Positions 20,813 through 32,440 of a stretch of 64,000 nt of DNA are shown here, piece by piece (positions within the stretch are counted from its first letter, which is position 1; the number at the start of each line of letters is the position of its first letter). The DNA is from Ryuthela nishihirai (lineage: Eukaryota; Arthropoda; Arachnida; Araneae; Heptathelidae). The stretch is from positions 64,994,446 through 65,058,445 of the forward strand of contig JAWZYU010000013.1 in NCBI GenBank assembly GCA_038380435.1, read 5' to 3'. The notes below the pieces were generated by a model, which saw only the letters and a list, made by a program, of their open reading frames with translations, was not told the origin of the DNA and did no database searches. The translations under genes and the position numbers were made by a program.

Positions 20813-22444
20813 AAAACCTGTTTAAAATGATCCCATTCTTCCTCAACTTCAGTAGTAAGCATACCATGACTGTCATAATGACTAAGTAACCTATCATGGT
20901 AAGCTTTGCTATAACTGGGTCTTTCAGACCTTCTGTATTAAAAGCAAATTTGTTAACCCTAGCACAACACTTTTTAAGTTTAAGTTGCAAGATACTTTTA
21001 ACAAGGTAATAGTCAGATCCAATTTCAGCTCCCCTATATGACCTGGTATTCCTAACAGAACTAACTCATTTGCTGTTAATTAATATATAATCAATCATAT
21101 TCTTATGCAGCCCATCGGGTGATACCCATGTGTACTTATGTATGTCGCGGTGTTTGTAATAAGTGTTAGTTATTCTGAATCCATTGAGTTCACTTACCTG
21201 CAGGAGACGCTGCCCATTGCCATTGCAGCTACCAATACCAAAAGGGCCTATTACTCCTCCTCAAAGGTCAGAGTCAGTACCAACTTTGGCATTGAAGTCA
21301 CCAAGTACAAGGGTAATATCTCTTTTCTTGACCGAATTCAAAATATCCTGAAGTTGTTCATAAAACCCATCCTTCTCATCCTCATCGGCATCCTCAATGG
21401 GAACATGACAGCAGATAGCATTCAGGTCTATAATGCTTGTCTGAAATTTTGCTGTAAGAAACCTTTCATTAATGCACTCATATCCTAGAAGAGCATCACT
21501 AGCTTGTCTGCCGAGAAGCAGACCAACGCCTTGGTGATGCTTATTGTCGTCCTTCCCTGAAAAGAGAAATTTAAGATTATTTTTAAGAATCTGATCTTTA
21601 TGTGTCGTCTGGTCTCTTGCAAGCCGAGAATATCTAAATTTTAATGGTGGAATTCTTGTGTGAGGACATCAAGAGATAAACCTCTGTGCAAAGTCCTCAC
21701 ATTCCAACTACTTATAGAGAGAAAATGGTTAGTGGGATGTTTAAAGAAACTATGTTTATTGAGAGAGGGAATGCCGACAATATCAAACAGCCCCCTAATC
21801 GCAGACATGGGCAAAGACCCGTTCCCCCACCACTAAAGGCTGAGGCCATCTACACTGCAAGACTTCCTCCAATGTAGAATTTGACGATGCCAATAGAAGC
21901 AAAGAGTTCAGGTGCCTGCGATGACCTCTGCTCAGGATTATCCACCAGCTGATAAACATATCCTGTGAATCTGTTCACTTGGGGCTGTCAACCCACAAAC
22001 AAACGGAAAACACAGCGGAAGATTTTTCCTCCACAGAAGCCCACCAGTGCAGCAAAATCAGGATCGGTAATCTGTCCATATATCTGTCCAGCCCAGTGGC
22101 TGTCCTGTCTAGGCCAGTCCAGAGCCATATATCTGTCCAGTCCAGTGGGTTTATATGGTCAGCACCAGGACCCTGTGTGGTTGACTACTCCTGAAGCAAG
22201 GTAGAAAAAAAAAGAAAAGTAGCCAGAATTGTCCAGATCAGCAGACCACACTAATCTGGCAGCCCTTCCCTCCCCTTCCATCCACTTCCACAAGAGAGTA
22301 TGTCTTTTGAAAGGCACTAACGGTCTGTGCCACGAGAAGGCGGGGTCGGACATTTGGTGCTAGGCCTGGCTGGTTCTATGCATCATCAGAGGGGATTGGT
22401 TCATAGCTCTCCTTCCAGTGACTTCCTAGCTACCATTTACAGAC

Positions 22445-23104
22445 CAAATCTAATATACATTTCGTGAAGTCTGTTAATTCCGATAATTTTATTTCATGCT
22501 TGTTACACAAAATCTTCTGAATCTCAGGAACTACACATGCAAAACTTTGCTGCGAACTCTATGATAGTGGTTCGCAATCATGACAGTGGTTTATTCCGCA
22601 CCGACACGCTCCTATGGGAGTATCCAGATTTTGACAAAACCCACTTAGATATTTTGAATAATGCTAAAAGAGCTTTCTCAGATAACTTTAAGTGTCGTAG
22701 GTAGATGAGGGACGTGCGCTTACAGTGATAAGTAAAAAAAAATTTGGCTAGGGCATTTATGATCACGTATCTGCTGAAGATACGTCTATCTAGAATTAAG
22801 AGAGTTCTAACACATCAAATTTATATCATGTTACATATTCAAATAATTCAATTAAAAAAGTTAGCTATTTTATCTATCTACTTTTATCTACCGGTACTCT
22901 AATCTATAGATCCAGATTTCGACTCTTCTTAGCCATTTAGGTTGGAAACAGAAAACAGTGTAAATGTAGGAATAAATTCCGAGCGTTGCATTCTGTTTTC
23001 ACTTGTTACATTTCACGTATATTACATTTGCGTTCCCCCTAGGCGTAAGAGGGTAAATCGTTGTTGTCACTTGTAAACCCCATGACCCTCACACTCGAAC
23101 ACCT
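22445..23104. other. Unassigned AT-rich sequence
   Basis: No gene or repeat family was recognised. Confidence 0.4.
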
Positions 23105-23310
23105 AAATTTCCAATAAATAAATAAAAATAAATACCCCCTCAAGCAGCTGCTTGCCACAGAGGTCTGACAGGAGCCTGTCAGTTTATATGCCACAGTAGA
23201 AGGTCTGAGAGGATGGCAGGACCTCAGCAGAAAAACGACACAAACAGCCATGCCTTACCCGGGGCTCGAACCCAGGTCCCTTAGATCAGTAGCTAAGCGT
23301 GCTAACATCT
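23105..23310 (-). mobile_element. SINE2, nearly full length
   Basis: On the minus strand it ends gagggggtatttatttttatttatttatt. Its head side has gggttcgagccccgggtaag at ~23266 and tagcacgcttagctactgatc near 23300. It is close to the copy at 39897. The frame from 23250 runs out of its head and is not a gene. Confidence 0.85.
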
Positions 23311-24909
23311 CTAAAAGCGAAAAAAAAAAAAAAACGATACGCAGAGACAGATGGCAAAGGGAAAACAGCTCATTTTTCTTTTTTTACGAAAACGAATTAA
23401 AAAAGACTCTTCAGAGTGTCCTTTCGGTTAATCATCGCTCAAAGGCAGATGCAAATGATCACATAAATAAATTTTTTGCTGAATTTCCTAGATATTTTAG
23501 TTCGCTTTTCCCGTCTGAAACTTTTCTGATGCGAAACCAAAAATTAACAAACGCCATGTGCTCATCAGAAGTACGTTCCTTAAGAGTTAATTCCTATTTG
23601 AAATTACATTAATACAAATAGCAGTAACAGCGTAATACTTTTCGCAATTTTAAAATATTATTATAAATTTAGTTCTTGTTTATCATAAGGAATATATTAT
23701 GAAACAACCATTTTTGTGGAATGATTACGTTTAAATATTGATCTTAAGTTATTGATGAAATGTATGTATAGAATAATTAATAATGATAGTTGGTATAGTA
23801 AATAATATATAATATGCAATTTCTATATGGAAATAAATCTGATAATTCATATTTTGATGTCTCTTTATGGAAACTATTATTTAAGAACAATTCTTTTTAA
23901 AAAGAAGAATACATAATTTTATTTATTAATTTATGGTATTGGTTTTTTAAATTTTTTTATAATTTAATTATATGAAAATTCGCTGTTCGTTAATAATAAT
24001 ATTCGGAAAAGCTCATTAAAATAAATGCAATGTAATAGGAAATTGTAAATTTACAAAACAGTTTGTGATTATTCAACAGATGACGACTTTTATTTGTATT
24101 CTTAATAAACTGTAATATGATAAAAAATAAAGAAGCTAAAATAATTAGTCCTGGTTAAATAATCTCAATTTCTTACTTTTATCTTCTATGAACATTTTCT
24201 TAAAATTAGAGAAGTACTCCAAATTATTTTAAAATACGGATGGTTATTTTCATTTTATCAGAAATACTTAAATGGAATTACTCATCAAAAATGTTGCTCT
24301 TTTTAATTTATTCTTAAAAAATTAGCTGCTAGGATACATTTTACTGCTTTAAACTATGTCTTCGAAAATTTTTCACCATTTTAATAATTTTCAATTAGTC
24401 CGTCCTTAATATTTATGAATGCATTAACATTGCCAAAAGTTGTTGTTTTGAATAGTAATTTGGAATAAACTGCATCACTTTAGTTGGAATTTTTTCATTT
24501 GCGGCGTAGTTGAATTTCCATAATTATATTTTTCGTAGCTATAATCATATTCTTGTAACAATCATTTTTGTTACATTGTATAATTTTTGATACATCAGGG
24601 AAATATATCGATATATTTCCCTGATGTAAAGTTTGATCTGTCAGTGATTAAGCAGAGGCTGAACCTTATGCTCTATTATCACGTTGTTGTTTTGTAGATA
24701 TAATCGTATTGAAATGGATTTAAAGATTTCTCAAGGTTCATTGCTAGTCAGATGCCGGCATAGTATGTAATATAATTGAAAAATATGAAACATAACATTT
24801 TATTCTTACTGATAAATATATATGCAACAAAATCATATTAAACCCCTTTTGATAAATTTAACTCTCAATGTTCACATCTTCAATCATTTAACGAAGGAAT
24901 ATGTAGCAG
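23311..24909. other. Unassigned, strongly AT-rich
   Basis: Contains an A run at ~23321-23334 and a 36-bp perfect palindrome at 24592-24627. The open frame continuing to 23612 has no recognisable domain. Nothing else was seen. Confidence 0.45.
24592..24627. repeat. 36-bp perfect palindrome
   Basis: Each half is acatcagggaaatatatc or its complement, joined at a central cg without a loop. Confidence 0.95.
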
Positions 24910-25025
24910 TCTGTAAATGGTAGCAAGGTAGTCAATGGTCTGTACATGGTAGCTAGGTAGTCAATGGTCTGTAAATGGTAGCTAGGTAGTCAATGGTCTG
25001 TAAATGGTAGCTAGGTAGTCACTGG
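24910..25025 (+). repeat. Four 29-bp tandem repeats at the LINE 5' end
   Basis: Units start at 24910, 24939, 24968 and 24997 (tctgtaaatggtagctagg...). The other 5'-complete copies (ends at ~22444 and ~41209) carry only one unit. Such 5' monomers act as promoters in some LINEs; that role here is inference. Confidence 0.9.
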
Positions 25026-25581
25026 AAGAAGAGCTATGCACCAATCCCTTGTGATGATGCATAGAACCAGACAAGCCTAGCACCTGATATCCGACCCCAC
25101 CTTCTCGTGGTACAGACGGTTAGTATCTTTCAAAAGACATACTCTCTTGTGGAAGTGAATGGAAGGGGAGGGCAGGGCTGTCAGATTAGTGTGGCCTACT
25201 GATCTGGACAACTGTGGCTACTTTTCGTTTTTTTTTCTACCCTGCTGAGGAGTGGTCAACCACACAGGGTCCTGGTTCTGACCATATAAACCCACTGGAT
25301 TGGACAGATATATGACTCTGAGCTTCATTATGGATCCTGAAATTGCTGCACTGGTGGGCTTCTGTGGAGGAAAAATCTTCCGCTGTTTTCTGTTTGTTTG
25401 TGGGTTGACAGCCCCAAGTGAATAGATTCACAGGATAAGTTTATCAGCTGGTGGATAATCCTGAGCAGAGCTCATCGCAGGCACCTGAACGTTTTGCTTC
25501 TATTGGCATCGTCAAATTCTACATTGGAGGAAGTCTTGCAGTGTAGATGGCCTCAGCCTTTAGTGGTGGGGGAACGGGTCT

Positions 25582-26643
25582 TTGCCCATGTCTGCGATTA
25601 GGGGGCTGTTTGATATTGTCGGCATTCCCTCTCTCAATAAACATAGTTTCTTTAAACATCCCACTAACCATTTTCTCTCCATAAGTAGTTGGAATGTGAG
25701 GACTCTGCACAGAGCTTTTTCTCTTGATGTCCTCACACAAGAATTCCACCATTATAATTTAGATATTCTCGGCTTGCAAGAGACCAGATGGACAGATAAA
25801 TATCAGATTCTTAAAAATAATCCTAAATTTCTCTTTTCATGGAGGGACGACAATAAGCATCACCAAGGCGTGGGTCTGCTTCTCAGCAGACACGCTAGCG
25901 ATGCTCTTCTAGAATATGAGTGCATTAATGAAAGGTTTCTTACAGCAAAATTTCAGACAAGCGTTAAAGACTTGAATGTTATCTGCTGTTATGCCCCCAC
26001 TGAGGACGCCGATGAGGATGAGAAGGATAGGTTTTATGAACAACTTCAGGATATTTTGAATTCTGTCAAGAAAAGAGATATTACCCTTGTTCTTGTAGAC
26101 TTCAATGCCAAAGTTGTTACTGATTCTGACCTTTGGTGAGAAGTAATAGGCCCTTTTGGTATTGGTAGCTGCAATGGCAATGGGCAACGTCTCTTACAGG
26201 CAAGTAAACTCAATGGATTCAGAATAACTAACGCTTATTACAAACACCGCGACATACAAAAGTACACATGGGTTTCACCCGATGACCTGCATAAGAATAT
26301 GATTGATTACATATTAATTAACAGCAAATGGGCTAGTTCTGTTAGGAATACCAGGGCATATAGGGGAGCTGAATTTGGATCTGATCATGACCTTGTTAAA
26401 AGTGTATTGCAACTTAAACTTAAAAAGTGTTGTGCTAGGGTTAAAAAATTTACTTTTAATATTGAAGCTCTGAAAGACCCAATTATAGCCAAAGCTTACC
26501 ATGATAGGTTACTTAGTCATTATGTCAGTCATGGTATGCTTACTACTGAAGTTCAGGAAGAATGGGATCATTTTAAACAGGCTTTTTTGGACTCTAACAG
26601 TACTCTTTTAGGAAAAAGGAGCAGAGGAGGCAAAATTATCTGA
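25582..26643 (+). pseudogene. LINE APE-type endonuclease, broken
   Basis: Two frames, 25582-26139 and 26299-26643, cover the endonuclease that nicks target DNA. Visible signatures are WNVRTL, DILGLQETRW, CCYAPTEDADEDEKDRFY, MIDYILINSKW and GSDHDLV. A stop at ~26137 and a frame change separate them. The second frame runs on into the linker to RT. Confidence 0.8.
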
Positions 26644-26795
26644 GTGATAAGGCACTTGAGCTTATTTCGGAAAGAAAGAACTGCAGGAATGTCCTTAATC
26701 AATACCCTATTAGTCCTAATAGAAAGCATTACAGAGAACTTAATAAACGTGTAAAAGATCAGTTAGCTGTTGATAAGAATCTTTGGTTTGATGGT

Positions 26796-28530
26796 TTGGC
26801 TGATAAAGCCGAGGAAGCAGTTAGACAGCACAACAGCAGAGAGCAGTATTCGATAGTTAATGTTTTGTGTGGTAAAAAACGAACAGGTGTACAGGAATTG
26901 AAGGATAAAAAAGGTAAGGTTATAGAAGGTGAGGATTCTGTCATGGCCAGGTGGGCTGAACATTTCAGTGATGTTCTAAACAATGTGGTTAGTTCTATTC
27001 CCATTGCTTGCAATGATGATAGATGCATTGGTGTCTTTAATGTTTGCTCTATAACACAATCTGAAGATATTTTTCTAAACTTAAACTTCATAAATCCCCA
27101 GGGGTAGAAGAAATTACTACAGAAATGCTTATAGCTGGGAATATTTCGGTTACCACTTGGATGACTGAAATTCTGAATATCGTTTATGATAAAGGCATGG
27201 TTCCTAAGGATTTTACCAGAGTTATTGTTATCCCTATTTTCAAAAAAGATGATCGCAGTTCTTGTGATAACTATAGGGCTATCACCTACTCTCTGTTCCA
27301 GGTAAAGTTCTTTCCATGATTGTGCTTAATAGAATTAAGAATCTGGTTGACAGTCAATTGCGTGATGAGTAATGTGTATTCAGAAGTGGTAGAGGATGTG
27401 TTGATCAGATATTTTCACTTAGGCAGATTCTTGAGAAATGTTTAGAATTTCAGAAACCTTTGGTTGCTAGCTTTGTTGATTTCAAAAAGGCTTTCGACTC
27501 TGTTGATCGCCATAATTTGTGGTTGATTGTGAGATCATATGGCATACCAGATACGTTAGTTAACATTATGAAAGCTCTCTATAATAACATTGAGTCGTGT
27601 GTGACAGTTGACAATGCTTGTAGCAATTAGTTTAGCATTACTTCTGGTGTTCGACAAGGGTGCATTTTGTCTCCTTTTCTCTTTAGCTTGGTTATTGATT
27701 ATGTTATGCGAAGTTCACTTCAAGGGAAAGATTTTGGCCTTAAATGGACTGGAGATACGAAAATTTCTGATTTAAATTATGCTGATGATTTAGTCCTTTT
27801 GGCAAATGATATTGATGAGATGAACTCTTTCATAGGTAGTAGAGTAGGTTTGGTTATAAACAGAGAGAAAACTACTGTGATGAAAATTGGTCAGGCAGGC
27901 TGTGATTCAGTTAATCTGAATGATTGCAGTCTTGAGCAGGTATCACAGTTTAATTATCTTGGGAGCTATGTAACAGATAATGGTGATGTGCGGCATGATA
28001 TTAACAGACGAATAGGGATTGCTGCTGGGACTTTTAAGAATCTATGGAGAGTGTGGAGAAATAGGCGTATACACCTAAAGACTAAAATTAGACTGTATAA
28101 TAGTGTGGTTCTTTCTAGGGTTAGTTATGGTAGTGAAACCTGGACACTTTGTAAACAAGATAACAGGAAACTAGATGCTTTTGATTCCAGATGCTTACGC
28201 AGTATCTTGGGCATTAGGTGGTTAAACTTTGTAACTAATGATGAGGTTAGGCAAAGGAGTTTGCAACCTCCTTTAAGCAGCATATTGTGCAGAGAGAGAC
28301 TCCGTTGGTTTGGCCATGTTGCCCGTATGAATAATTATAAATTGGCGAATAGGATTATGAACAGTGTGCCTAAAAGCCTCAGAAAGAAGGGGAGACCTAA
28401 GATGCGGTGGGCAGACAATGTCAAACAGGACCTTGTTAGAATTGGTGTACAGTGGCCAGATTCAGTAGATGTAGTTCAGGATAGACTTGCTTGGAGAACT
28501 AAATTGCACGGTCTGGTTGGACCTCCGTAG
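26796..28530 (+). pseudogene. LINE reverse transcriptase, broken
   Basis: Open pieces at 26796-27107, 27125-27319 and 27667-28530. They carry, in order, the IPIFKKDDRSSCDNYRAIT block, the VDFKKAFDSVDR block (at ~27475-27510, in an interrupted frame), LSPFLFSLVIDYVMR, NYADDLVLL with the catalytic aspartates, and a C-terminal domain with RWFGHVARM and KKGRPKMRWADNV. The last piece, 287 codons, is the longest open frame in the window. Upstream stops make the whole inactive. Confidence 0.85.
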
Positions 28531-28565
28531 CCAATGGCTGCTTGATGATGATGATGATGATGATA

Positions 28566-28860
28566 TTAGTTCGAATCCGTTGACTATCGGCGTTGATTGG
28601 ATTAATATTAAGTTCCACCGTACTTAATGACTATCCTGAATAATCTCTTTCATTTTCACTGCAATGATCTTATTAGTTACGGTAATCGATAGGTGCCGAA
28701 GTCATTCGGTCTAATGTTCAACTGCTATTAGGGACGAGACTACAGTATTAATTTTCTTCCCATCAATTAGGGGAAAAAAATGAATAGCCTTAAAGTCCAG
28801 CCAAAGTTTACCTCACTGACAGAGAAACTGAAAGAATTAACTGAAGCTGAATATAACGTT
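28566..28860. other. Unassigned
   Basis: Sequence between the LINE tail and an old SINE. No feature was recognised. Confidence 0.4.
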
Positions 28861-29225
28861 TGGGTTGTTTACCTTTAATTGACACTTTTGTGCACTCAAT
28901 GGGCTAAACCGCCAGGTCACAAGGACCACAAAGGTTCAGAGAAGGTTGGGGAAGGGGATCCACTGGATTACACTTGGCAGACAGATGAGAGCTTTCTGTC
29001 TGGGCCTTCCAGCATGTTCTGTAACGTGCACAGGGTATGGCTCTCCTTCATACATGGTCAGGGCTCAACAACCCATCAGAATGACCGCGACCTTTGTAAT
29101 CTCACGGTGTTCCCTTTCACACCGAGAGTAGGGTTGAGCTTATGGGAGATAAATCTCAACGCTGATACAGTGGGAACTCGAAATTGGGAATATCACATTA
29201 CGAGACTGGTGCTGATGACTATGAT
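28861..29225 (-). mobile_element. SINE1, old diverged copy
   Basis: On the minus strand, tail-to-head order with clear SINE1 phrases (gggctaaaccgccaggtcac, gtaacgtgcacagggtatgg, gataaatctcaacgctga). There are many changes. The head is partly lost. Confidence 0.8.
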
Positions 29226-30425
29226 TCAAGCAAAACCTGTCCCTTTGAAAATAATGTGGTGGCTATTTCAGGTATTTAAGTTTCAATTTATTCTTCCGTT
29301 CAGGAGACTTCAAAATAGCTTGTTGCCTACAGTCGGGTTTGCTAGATAATCAGCGTTAGCTGCTCTCTGAATAGCCCATTCAACAAAACACAGAACTTGT
29401 TTTTCATTTTGAGAGTTTGAACTCCCTAGATCGCTCCTTGAACTGTTGTTGATCGAATGTCAGAGACTGCCGATCTTTAAGCTGATCATAGTATTATGAA
29501 GATATATCTGAACCAAAGGTTTGGGATTGAAACAACCAAAATAATATTTCATCTCCAACACATCTCTGCCAGTTGCATTGTGCGTTTCTCGAGTTCAATT
29601 ACTGAAATCATTGTTATAGGAATTAAGAGGTAGGGAGAAAATTTCCATATTATGAGAATTTAAAATGAGCTATGATAATTGCTTAATTAACAACATTGCA
29701 TGCAATCAATTGATAACTTGAAGGGGATTTAAAGCAATTTACTAAAGAAATTCGCAGCTTTATTGCAGACGGTTGCCATAGTTCCTTTTCGAAGTGAGCC
29801 CTTTAGGGTAAATCCACGGCCAGAATATCATTCACTTTGAAGACTGCGAAATCATTTCTTCTCTTAGAACGATTAAGTGTGGGCTCATCAGATGGGAAAG
29901 ATTTTTTGCAATAATATTAGAATTATATCATTGGTGGTCAGTTGCATCTCTTTCCTCCTGATAATCCTCTTAGAGTTTATAATTGCTATCTGTAGAACCA
30001 TCACATTGCTTACAAGAAAACATTAATTAAATTTTGCCTATTTGTAAGAGATATACAAACGATTCAACCCTTCACTTGAAAAAGCGTGATCACATAGCCA
30101 GGATGGGTCTTTCTCCTGATGCTTTAATAGGATATTAATTATTTGAATAAATGTTTTCGTACTTGGGGGATGTGCATGACAAAAAATACACATTGTGTAT
30201 TCCCATGACACTTGAAGTCAGATTGGTTTACACTTGCTTCATCAATTCGACTTTTTTAAAAAGTTTTTTAACAGATCGGAGATATGTTTTGCAAGGGATA
30301 GCCGAGATTAGATATTGGTTACAAATCATTGACATATATCTAAACTAAAATGATTTTTCCCTCAAATAATGATAATACTGATGGGCCCAGAAACAGTCAT
30401 CCAGAAGATATGCCGTTAATGCAAG
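29226..30425. other. Unassigned AT-rich sequence
   Basis: No gene or repeat was recognised. Short frames look like chance. Confidence 0.4.
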
Positions 30426-30622
30426 CCACCGTATGCAGGAGAACAATATTCTGTGCAAGTTAAAGAATACTTTGAATGGTTTAGAAGGGAGGCTTCCGTT
30501 TATTTCTTAACAGCTATCAGGTGGATCTACTTCACCAACCTTCTCCGAATCCTTGATGTCTTTGCGACCTGTTCATATAGCCCAATGTGTGCGAAAAAAT
30601 GTCTCTCGATGGTAAAACAATT
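30426..30622 (+). mobile_element. SINE1, old 3' fragment
   Basis: The 3' half of SINE1 only: tgtgcaagttaaagaatac, ccaaccttctccga, gcccaatgtgtgcgaaaaa, ggtaaaacaa. It is strongly diverged. Confidence 0.7.
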
Positions 30623-30822
30623 GACCATTTCTATTTTACATTTTACGAAAAATAATTATTCAGAAAAATAACCTTGGTGTTTGTTTGAGGAAATACTTGC
30701 GATTTCTTCTCATGTATCATGTCCCCTTTTAAAGTTTATATTTTACGATGAACGATTTTCTTTAATTAGTAACATACGGCATGCAAATTATTATCTTATT
30801 AGTTGTATTTGCGACTTAAATT

Positions 30823-30940
30823 CAGTTGTCTCAGAATGAGAAACACATTCTGAGACAACTGAATCTCCTTCTCAGAATGAGAAACTCATCTGAGACAACT
30901 GAGTCTCATTATCAGAATGAGAAACTCATTCTGAGAGGTC
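30823..30940. repeat. Hairpin and repeated ctcagaatgag phrases
   Basis: A perfect 16-bp inverted repeat cagttgtctcagaatg (30823-30838 with 30846-30861, loop 7). Two further partial copies of the same phrase follow up to ~30938. Confidence 0.8.
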
Positions 30941-31164
30941 ATTGTATTTTTTACTATTCAATTCTGACAGATTGAGCAACATTTGATTCTCTTTCTCTAT
31001 TTTATGTAGGTATGATGTGAAGAAGCAGCACGAAGACCCCGAGTAGTCCAGGGCGAAAAGGACCTGCCCATCACGCTGGGCATGAGGAAGTATGATGGAG
31101 CAAGACATCAACAACTTACCAGGCGCTCCTGAAGGTGTAGGAAGTAGTGTTGTCGCACTTCAGA
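30941..31164. other. Unassigned
   Basis: No feature was recognised before the TIR-bounded block. Confidence 0.35.
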
Positions 31165-31173
31165 CCACCCCCA

Positions 31174-31345
31174 CGCACAGTGCTTTCCCCTATGACGTCA
31201 CCGACCACGCCCCCCTTATTAATATTCATAACTGACCATGCCCCCTTATACATCCCCACTACTTCCCCTTATTAATACTTCATATTTAATAACTCATAAT
31301 TAATTAACCCCTTATCAAAAGTTCCACCCACATTAAAGTTCAAAT
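31174..31345 (+). repeat. Left terminal inverted repeat
   Basis: Inverted match to 35690-36050. It ends around ttatcaaaagttccaccca at ~31314-31332. Confidence 0.65.
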
Positions 31346-31799
31346 CAGTGGAGAAATATTTCTGCAATAACCACCTTTTGAACAAAATATACTTCTTCGA
31401 AACTGGTGGAAAAAACAAATTTCATACATACAAGTTCGAACACTCTGAAAAACATAAGTAGCTCGCACGTGCAGGCGCTTGCATGAAAGTCATCCAAACT
31501 GGTTCATACAAATAAAATGTTATACACAGTGTATGGATTGTTCAGAAAAGTGAATATTTCATTTACAGACAACTGAATTGTCACACGTAAAATTCACATG
31601 TTTACACAAAAAGTGAATGTTTCCAGGAAAAATAACATTGCTGATTTGCATCTCCCTCGAAATAAACGTTGTCGTAAGAAACGAAATTGTGACGTTCACA
31701 TCTTAATACTTAAAAAATGAATACTTATTGTTAAACTATCGTTACTACTGTACTTTGCACGCGCACATACTTGTAATAAACAGGTAGAAAAGTTTCGAA

Positions 31800-32440
31800 C
31801 GTAAAGAAACATGCATTCTCATGCGGGAAAAATAACTAAACCTTCCTTAATAGAAAATGAAAAATGCATGATCGATTTACTCGCGTAATGAAACACATAT
31901 GTGAATATATATTGCTGTCGAAAAAACGGGACCTTGTAGGAAAAATAACCACTTTTAAACTTATAAAAATGCAGAAATGTACATACTCGTGCGGGAAAAA
32001 TTACTAAGCCCACTTACTTTAACACATAATATGCATGTTGGATTTACGCACATAGTGAAACACATGTATGAATACATATCAATATTAAAAAACGAGTCCT
32101 TGCCGGAAAAACAACCACTTGCACACTTATAAAATATAGTGCCCTTACATACTTGTTCTAAGAATTCCACACCGGTGCGGGAAAAACAACCACTTTTACA
32201 GTTACACAAACATAGTGTACATACATACTCGTTCTAAGAATTCCACACTAGTGTAGAAATATATATTCTCATGCAGGAAAAATAACTAAACCGATTCTTA
32301 CTTAGACATGAAATGCGCGTGTTAGATTTACTCGCGGGTGAAACATGTATTTGAATACATATCATTGTCGAAAAAGGTGTGCTTGCAGCGAAAAATAACC
32401 ACCTTCGCCCTTATACGCACAGTTTACTTACGCACCTATT
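31800..32440. repeat. Degenerate tandem repeat inside the TIR element
   Basis: The phrases tcatgcgggaaaaataacta (~31818), tcgtgcgggaaaaattacta (~31986) and tcatgcaggaaaaataacta (~32271) recur. Between them lie other shared phrases (gaaacacatrtgtgaatayat, ggaaaaayaaccact, gttctaagaattccacac). The unit is ~167 bp, with one expanded interval. The short frames here are chance. Confidence 0.6.

Larger units (their letters stand above)
18867..22444 (-). mobile_element. RTE-like LINE, near full length, minus strand
   Basis: The 3' end at 18867 carries a short (ATC)n tail, i.e. (GAT)n on the element strand. The 5' end at ~22444 carries one copy of the 29-bp unit tctgtaaatggtagctagg. Endonuclease sequence lies at ~21710-21050 and reverse transcriptase at ~20400-19570, with YADD at 19603-19614. 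The RT C-terminal domain follows down to ~18900. Frameshifts and stops break it. Compared with the copy at 45068, ~50 bp is missing near 19022. It pairs with the plus-strand copy at 24910. The clade name is a motif-based guess. Confidence 0.88.
24910..28565 (+). mobile_element. RTE-like LINE, near full length, plus strand
   Basis: Order: four 29-bp repeats; ~650-bp leader; APE-type endonuclease (starts ~25680 with SSWNVRTL, ends near 26392 with the SDHD motif); linker; reverse transcriptase (~27050-27900, YADD at 27778-27789); C-terminal domain ending WRTKLHGLVGPP; and a (GAT)n tail at 28543-28564. Stops and frameshifts break the ORF (for example near 26137, 27370 and 27630). Over a 240-bp stretch compared by eye with 18867-22444 I counted about ten differences, so the copies are close. 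Confidence 0.9.
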
